A DNA stretch of 7,928 nucleotides from the NCBI GenBank assembly GCA_019683665.1, contig JADGIB010000165.1, positions 1 to 7,928 on the forward strand, read 5' to 3'. This stretch comes from Solirubrobacteraceae bacterium (GTDB lineage Bacteria > Actinomycetota > Thermoleophilia > Solirubrobacterales > Solirubrobacteraceae). The notes under the pieces were generated by a model that was not told where the DNA came from, did not search any database, and saw only the letters and a list, made by a program, of their open reading frames with translations. Position numbers and translations under genes: made by a program. This document shows, piece after piece, positions 5,611 through 7,928 of the stretch (position 1 is its first letter; every line of letters starts with the position of its first letter).

Positions 5611-6986
5611 GCGACATCCGGTACGCGGTGGTCGACCCGGCCACCGGCGAGACCGTCTCGACGTACCCGACGATCGACGACGAGGCGCTGCGCGACGCGA
5701 TCGCCCGCGCCCACGCCGCCCACGACGCGTGGGGGCGGCGGACGAGCCTGGAGGCGCGCGCGGCCGCGATCGGCCGCGTCGCCGACCTCCACGAGGAGCG
5801 GCGCGGCGAGCTCGCGCGGATCATCGTCCGCGAGATGGGCAAGCCGGTCCGCCAGGCGGAGGGCGAGGTCGCCTTCTCGGCCGCGATCTACCGCTTCTAC
5901 GCCGACCGCGCCGCCGAGCTGCTCGCCGACGAGCCGATCGAGCTGCTGGAGGGCGAGGGGTCGGCGGTCATCCGCCGCTGCTCGCTCGGCCTGCTGCTCG
6001 GGATCATGCCCTGGAACTACCCCTACTACCAGGTGGCGCGCTTCGCCGGCCCGAACCTCCTCGTCGGGAACACCATCCTCCTCAAGCACGCGCCGCAGTG
6101 CCCGGAGTCGTCGGCGGCGATGGAGGCGATCTTCCACGAGGCGGGCGTGCCGCGCGACGCCTACGTGAACGTCTACGCGACGAACGAGCAGGTCGCGCGG
6201 GTGATCGCCGACCCGCGCGTGCGGGGCGTGTCGCTGACCGGCTCGGGCCGGGCGGGCGCGGCGGTGGCCGAGCTCGCCGGGCGCCACCTGAAGAAGGTCG
6301 TGCTCGAGCTCGGCGGCTCGGACCCGTTCCTCGTGCTCGACGTCGAGGACCTCGACGCGGTCGCCGCGGCGGCGGCGAAGGCGCGCCTGTCGAACGCGGG
6401 CCAGGCCTGCAACGCGGCGAAGCGGTTCATCGTCCTCGACCGCCACTACGACGCGTTCGTCGAGAAGCTCAGCGCGGCGCTGGCCGCCGTCGAGCCCGGC
6501 GACCCGAGCTCGCCCGCCTGCGCGATGGGGCCGCTGTCGTCGACGGCGGCGGCGGAGCGCCTCGAGCAGCAGGTCGCCGAGGCGGTCGCGCACGGGGCGC
6601 GGCTCGTCGCCGGCGACGGGCGGCGCGACGGCGCGTTCTTCCGCGGCGCGGTGCTCGCCGACATCGAGCCCGGCAACCCGGTCTACGGCGAGGAGCTGTT
6701 CGGGCCGGTCGCGCAGGTCTACCGCGCCGGCTCCGAGGAGGAGGCGATCGCGCTCGCCAACGACACCCCGTACGGCCTCGGCTCGTACGTGTTCACCGAT
6801 GATCCGCAGCAGGCGCAGCGGGTCGCCGACGCGCTCGACGTCGGGATGGTGTTCGTGAACGTCGTCCACGCCGAGGGGGTCGAGCTGCCGTTCGGCGGGG
6901 TGAAGGCGTCGGGCTTCGGGCGCGAGCTCGGGACGCTCGGCATCGAGGAGTTCGTCAACAGGAAGCTCATCCGCGTCGGCGGGTGA
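5607..6986 (+). CDS. Aldehyde dehydrogenase, succinate-semialdehyde dehydrogenase-like (459 aa)
   Basis: This is a complete NAD(P)+-dependent aldehyde dehydrogenase that oxidises an aldehyde to its acid in the cytoplasm. Active-site elements: PWNYP with Asn137, Lys160 of LLKHA, the Rossmann-loop TGSGRAG (211-217), general base Glu234 in LELGG, nucleophile Cys268 in NAGQACNAAKRF, and Glu363 of EELFGP. It ends with the family tail LPFGGVKASGFGRE (427-440). Overall it resembles the GabD1-type succinate-semialdehyde dehydrogenases of actinobacteria, of similar length (about 455-460 aa), but ALDH substrates cannot be settled by sequence. The residue three after Lys160 is Pro163 rather than the Glu typical of strictly NAD+-using ALDHs, so NADP+ may be accepted (inference). 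The ATG at 5607 overlaps the DsbA-like stop. No gabT-like aminotransferase is in the window to back a GABA-shunt role. Confidence 0.93.
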   Translation: MSDIRYAVVDPATGETVSTYPTIDDEALRDAIARAHAAHDAWGRRTSLEARAAAIGRVADLHEERRGELARIIVREMGKPVRQAEGEVAFSAAIYRFYADRAAELLADEPIELLEGEGSAVIRRCSLGLLLGIMPWNYPYYQVARFAGPNLLVGNTILLKHAPQCPESSAAMEAIFHEAGVPRDAYVNVYATNEQVARVIADPRVRGVSLTGSGRAGAAVAELAGRHLKKVVLELGGSDPFLVLDVEDLDAVAAAAAKARLSNAGQACNAAKRFIVLDRHYDAFVEKLSAALAAVEPGDPSSPACAMGPLSSTAAAERLEQQVAEAVAHGARLVAGDGRRDGAFFRGAVLADIEPGNPVYGEELFGPVAQVYRAGSEEEAIALANDTPYGLGSYVFTDDPQQAQRVADALDVGMVFVNVVHAEGVELPFGGVKASGFGRELGTLGIEEFVNRKLIRVGG

Positions 6987-6988
6987 GC

Positions 6989-7047
6989 GCCGCGGCCCGG
7001 GCGCGCGGGACGGGAGGGCCGCGGCCCGGGCGGGCCGCGGCCGGGCG
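6989..7047 (+). repeat. Three near-copies of a G/C-only 15-mer
   Basis: GCCGCGGCCCGGGCG occurs exactly at 6989-7003 and 7018-7032. A third copy lacking one C (GCCGCGGCCGGGCG) is at 7034-7047. The copies contain the palindrome CCGCGG and build the hairpins described nearby. They lie in the short gap after the ALDH gene and contain only G and C. Confidence 0.75.
7017..7042 (+). terminator. Strong G/C hairpin ending the DsbA-like/ALDH operon
   Basis: GGCCGCGGCCC (7017-7027) pairs perfectly with GGGCCGCGGCC (7032-7042) around loop GGGC. The 11-bp all-GC stem begins 30 bases after the ALDH stop. There is no T-run. Position and strength fit a GC-rich intrinsic-type terminator or a block to RNA decay. 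Confidence 0.6.
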
Positions 7048-7078
7048 CGCGCGGGCGCCCGGGACCCTGGCGCGCGCC
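7044..7078 (+). terminator. Second G/C hairpin after the ALDH operon
   Basis: GGCGCGCGC (7044-7052) pairs with GCGCGCGCC (7070-7078). An inner GGG/CCC (7053-7055 with 7065-7067) can extend it. It follows the first hairpin directly, so the two form a tandem block ahead of the USP-like gene. It could also act in that gene's 5' leader if the promoter lies upstream of it. Confidence 0.4.
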
Positions 7079-7110
7079 GGCGGGGCGTGCGACGATCGCG
7101 GCACCGATCC

Positions 7111-7121
7111 GAAAGGAGGAG
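7111..7121 (+). promoter_or_regulatory. Very strong Shine-Dalgarno of the USP-like gene
   Basis: GAAAGGAGGAGG, at about 7111-7122, lies 3-8 bases before ATG 7126 and is nearly fully complementary to the 16S rRNA 3' end. It fixes the start at 7126 rather than the upstream in-frame ATG-less extension, and it predicts high translation compared with the other genes here, whose sites are weaker. Confidence 0.75.
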
Positions 7122-7125
7122 GCCC

Positions 7126-7575
7126 ATGGAGCCCTCCACGCCCACCCGGGTCCTGATCGTGGCGCACAGGACCGCGGCCACGCCGGCGCTGCTGGACGCC
7201 GTCCGCGAGCGGGCGGCGCGCGGCGACTGCCGCTTCACGCTGCTCGTCCCGGCCGCCGCCCACGGCCTGCACCGGGTCGTCGACCCCGAGGACGCCGGCC
7301 GCTCCGAGGCCCGGGACGTCCTCGAGCTCGCCCTCCCGCTGCTCGAGGAGGCCGCCGGCGGCCGCGTCGAGGGCCTGATCGGCGACGCGTCGCCGCTGAC
7401 GGCGGTCATGGACGCCGTCAACCTCCACGGCTTCGACGAGGTCATCGTCTCGACGCTCCCGCAGCGCATCTCCCGCTGGCTGCACCTCGACCTCCCGGCG
7501 AAGATCGGCGGCCTCGGCCTGCCGGTCACGACGGTCATCGCGCGCGAACGGGCGCGCGTGGGAGCGGGCGCGTAG
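7126..7575 (+). CDS. USP-like alpha/beta protein without ATP-binding motif (149 aa)
   Basis: The fold resembles a universal stress protein: an N-terminal strand RVLIVAHRTAATPALLDAV (8-26), a second strand CRFTLLVPAA (35-44), a helix EARDVLELALPLLEEAAGG (61-79), a strand VEGLIGDASPLTAVMDAV (81-98), then GFDEVIVSTLPQRISRWLHL (102-121) and a final strand LPVTTVIAR (132-140). The region where ATP-binding USPs carry G-2x-G-9x-G-(S/T) is instead STLPQRISRWLHLDLPAKIG, so nucleotide binding is not expected. Similar short actinobacterial proteins are usually annotated hypothetical or USP-like (from memory). Basic and aromatic residues (R114, R117, W118, H120) in this conserved-looking stretch may form a different ligand site. 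No membrane helix or signal peptide is seen. The start is set by the strong GGAGGAGG site. It appears to be a single-gene unit, bounded by hairpins on both sides. Confidence 0.85.
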   Translation: MEPSTPTRVLIVAHRTAATPALLDAVRERAARGDCRFTLLVPAAAHGLHRVVDPEDAGRSEARDVLELALPLLEEAAGGRVEGLIGDASPLTAVMDAVNLHGFDEVIVSTLPQRISRWLHLDLPAKIGGLGLPVTTVIARERARVGAGA

Positions 7576-7591
7576 GCGGGTCGGCCCGACG

Positions 7592-7632
7592 GTTGTCGCC
7601 TCGCGGCCGCATACCGGCCGCATCCCGACAAC
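7592..7632 (+). terminator. Two-tier hairpin after the USP-like gene
   Basis: The outer stem GTTGTCG (7592-7598) pairs with CGACAAC (7626-7632). The inner stem GCGGCCG (7603-7609) pairs with CGGCCGC (7615-7621) around loop CATAC. The two are separated by a symmetric internal loop of 4 + 4 bases. It begins 17 bases after the stop codon. No T-run follows. Confidence 0.55.
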
Positions 7633-7665
7633 GGCGCTCCGGACGGCGGCGGCGGGGTCGTCCGG

Positions 7666-7685
7666 GCGCCCCGATCCCGGGGCGC
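7666..7685 (+). other. Short hairpin just upstream of tRNA-Thr promoter
   Basis: GCGCCCC (7666-7672) pairs with GGGGCGC (7679-7685) around a 6-base loop. It sits where the -35 region of the tRNA promoter would lie. It may be a second terminator that keeps upstream transcription out of the tRNA gene. Confidence 0.4.
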
Positions 7686-7687
7686 GC

Positions 7688-7693
7688 TAGAGT
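7688..7693 (+). promoter_or_regulatory. Possible -10 element for tRNA-Thr
   Basis: TAGAGT matches TATAAT at four of six positions and ends 10 bases before the mature tRNA. A -35 hexamer is not recognisable in the G/C-rich sequence upstream. Confidence 0.4.
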
Positions 7694-7703
7694 GACGTCC
7701 CGC

Positions 7704-7776
<73 letters not shown>

Positions 7777-7928
7777 CTCTCGATTCCCAAGCCAGATCCG
7801 GGGTCTCCCCGGTGAGCGCCAGCCGCGCGGCTTGCGAACCAGGTGGGAACATTGCCCGCCCACTGCCCACCCGCCTGTCCCGGTCGATCGCCCTCGCCGT
7901 CGGGGATCGCCCCGGCCCAGGCGCGGCT
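7777..7928. other. Window end after tRNA-Thr, no gene seen
   Basis: These 152 bases hold one small hairpin, CCGGGG (7798-7803) with CCCCGG (7807-7812) around TCT, a plausible terminator for the tRNA, and short C-rich near-repeats (TGCCCGCCCAC, TGCCCACC). No start codon with a ribosome site and no protein-like frame is visible. With the preceding 7576-7703, which carries hairpins and the tRNA promoter only, the last 350 bases contain no protein gene that I can support. Confidence 0.5.

Noticed and set aside
5358..7631. Long minus-strand open frame (757 aa) opposite ALDH and the USP-like gene
   Set aside because: It is a stop-poor antisense shadow caused by GC content. The plus strand has complete catalytic motifs and coupled starts.
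7841..7880. Repeats TGCCCGCCCAC / TGCCCACC as a CRISPR or iteron array
   Set aside because: There are only two imperfect short copies without regular spacing; this is simple C-rich composition.
7777..7928. tRNA-Thr 3' end as an integration site of a mobile element
   Set aside because: No duplicated tRNA 3' end, integrase or phage-like gene is visible in the window.

Overview
The window is very GC-rich chromosomal DNA with strong G/C codon bias. Its genes resemble those of Thermoleophilia/Solirubrobacterales-type actinobacteria (Conexibacter, Solirubrobacter and relatives). That placement is inferred from GC content, codon use and protein style, because no rRNA or phylogenetic marker is present. 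I see no transposase, phage gene, CRISPR array or resistance gene. The window is mostly ordinary core/accessory chromosome.

Layout, left to right. The left edge holds a minus-strand multi-pass membrane protein with a GAF-type sensory domain. It runs off the window and its reading frame is broken by one base near position 708. Next is a plus-strand tRNA-Tyr(GUA) followed by a perfect hairpin with a GCAA loop, then a small plus-strand protein of unknown function (1074-1376). A minus-strand block follows, in transcription order: a Bax inhibitor-1 family membrane protein (4639-3974), a NatA-type ABC ATPase (3977-3060, probable CTG start), a NatB-type ABC-2 permease (3063-1876) and a canonical ATP-binding-type universal stress protein (1850-1395). 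The first three overlap by 4 nt at each junction and the USP follows after 25 nt, so this looks like one operon.

A 89-bp divergent intergenic region (4640-4728) separates that operon from a plus-strand pair: a DsbA-fold thioredoxin-like protein with a single active-site cysteine (4729-5610) and an aldehyde dehydrogenase of the succinate-semialdehyde type (5607-6986). These overlap by ATGA. A cluster of almost pure G/C hairpins follows, then a small USP-like protein with a very strong Shine-Dalgarno (7126-7575), a two-tier hairpin, and tRNA-Thr(GGU) at 7704-7776. The last 150 bases hold no gene I can support.

How the genes may work together: the minus-strand operon groups ion/membrane functions (a BI-1 family channel-like protein and an ABC exporter of the Na+/drug type) with a stress protein. 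That suggests a membrane or ion stress module, but this is inference from context. The DsbA-like/ALDH pair is probably a small redox or aldehyde-oxidation operon of unknown substrate. No wholly new system is evident. The points most worth checking are the CTG start, the single-cysteine DsbA-like/ALDH pair, the BI-1-NatAB-USP linkage and the frameshift.
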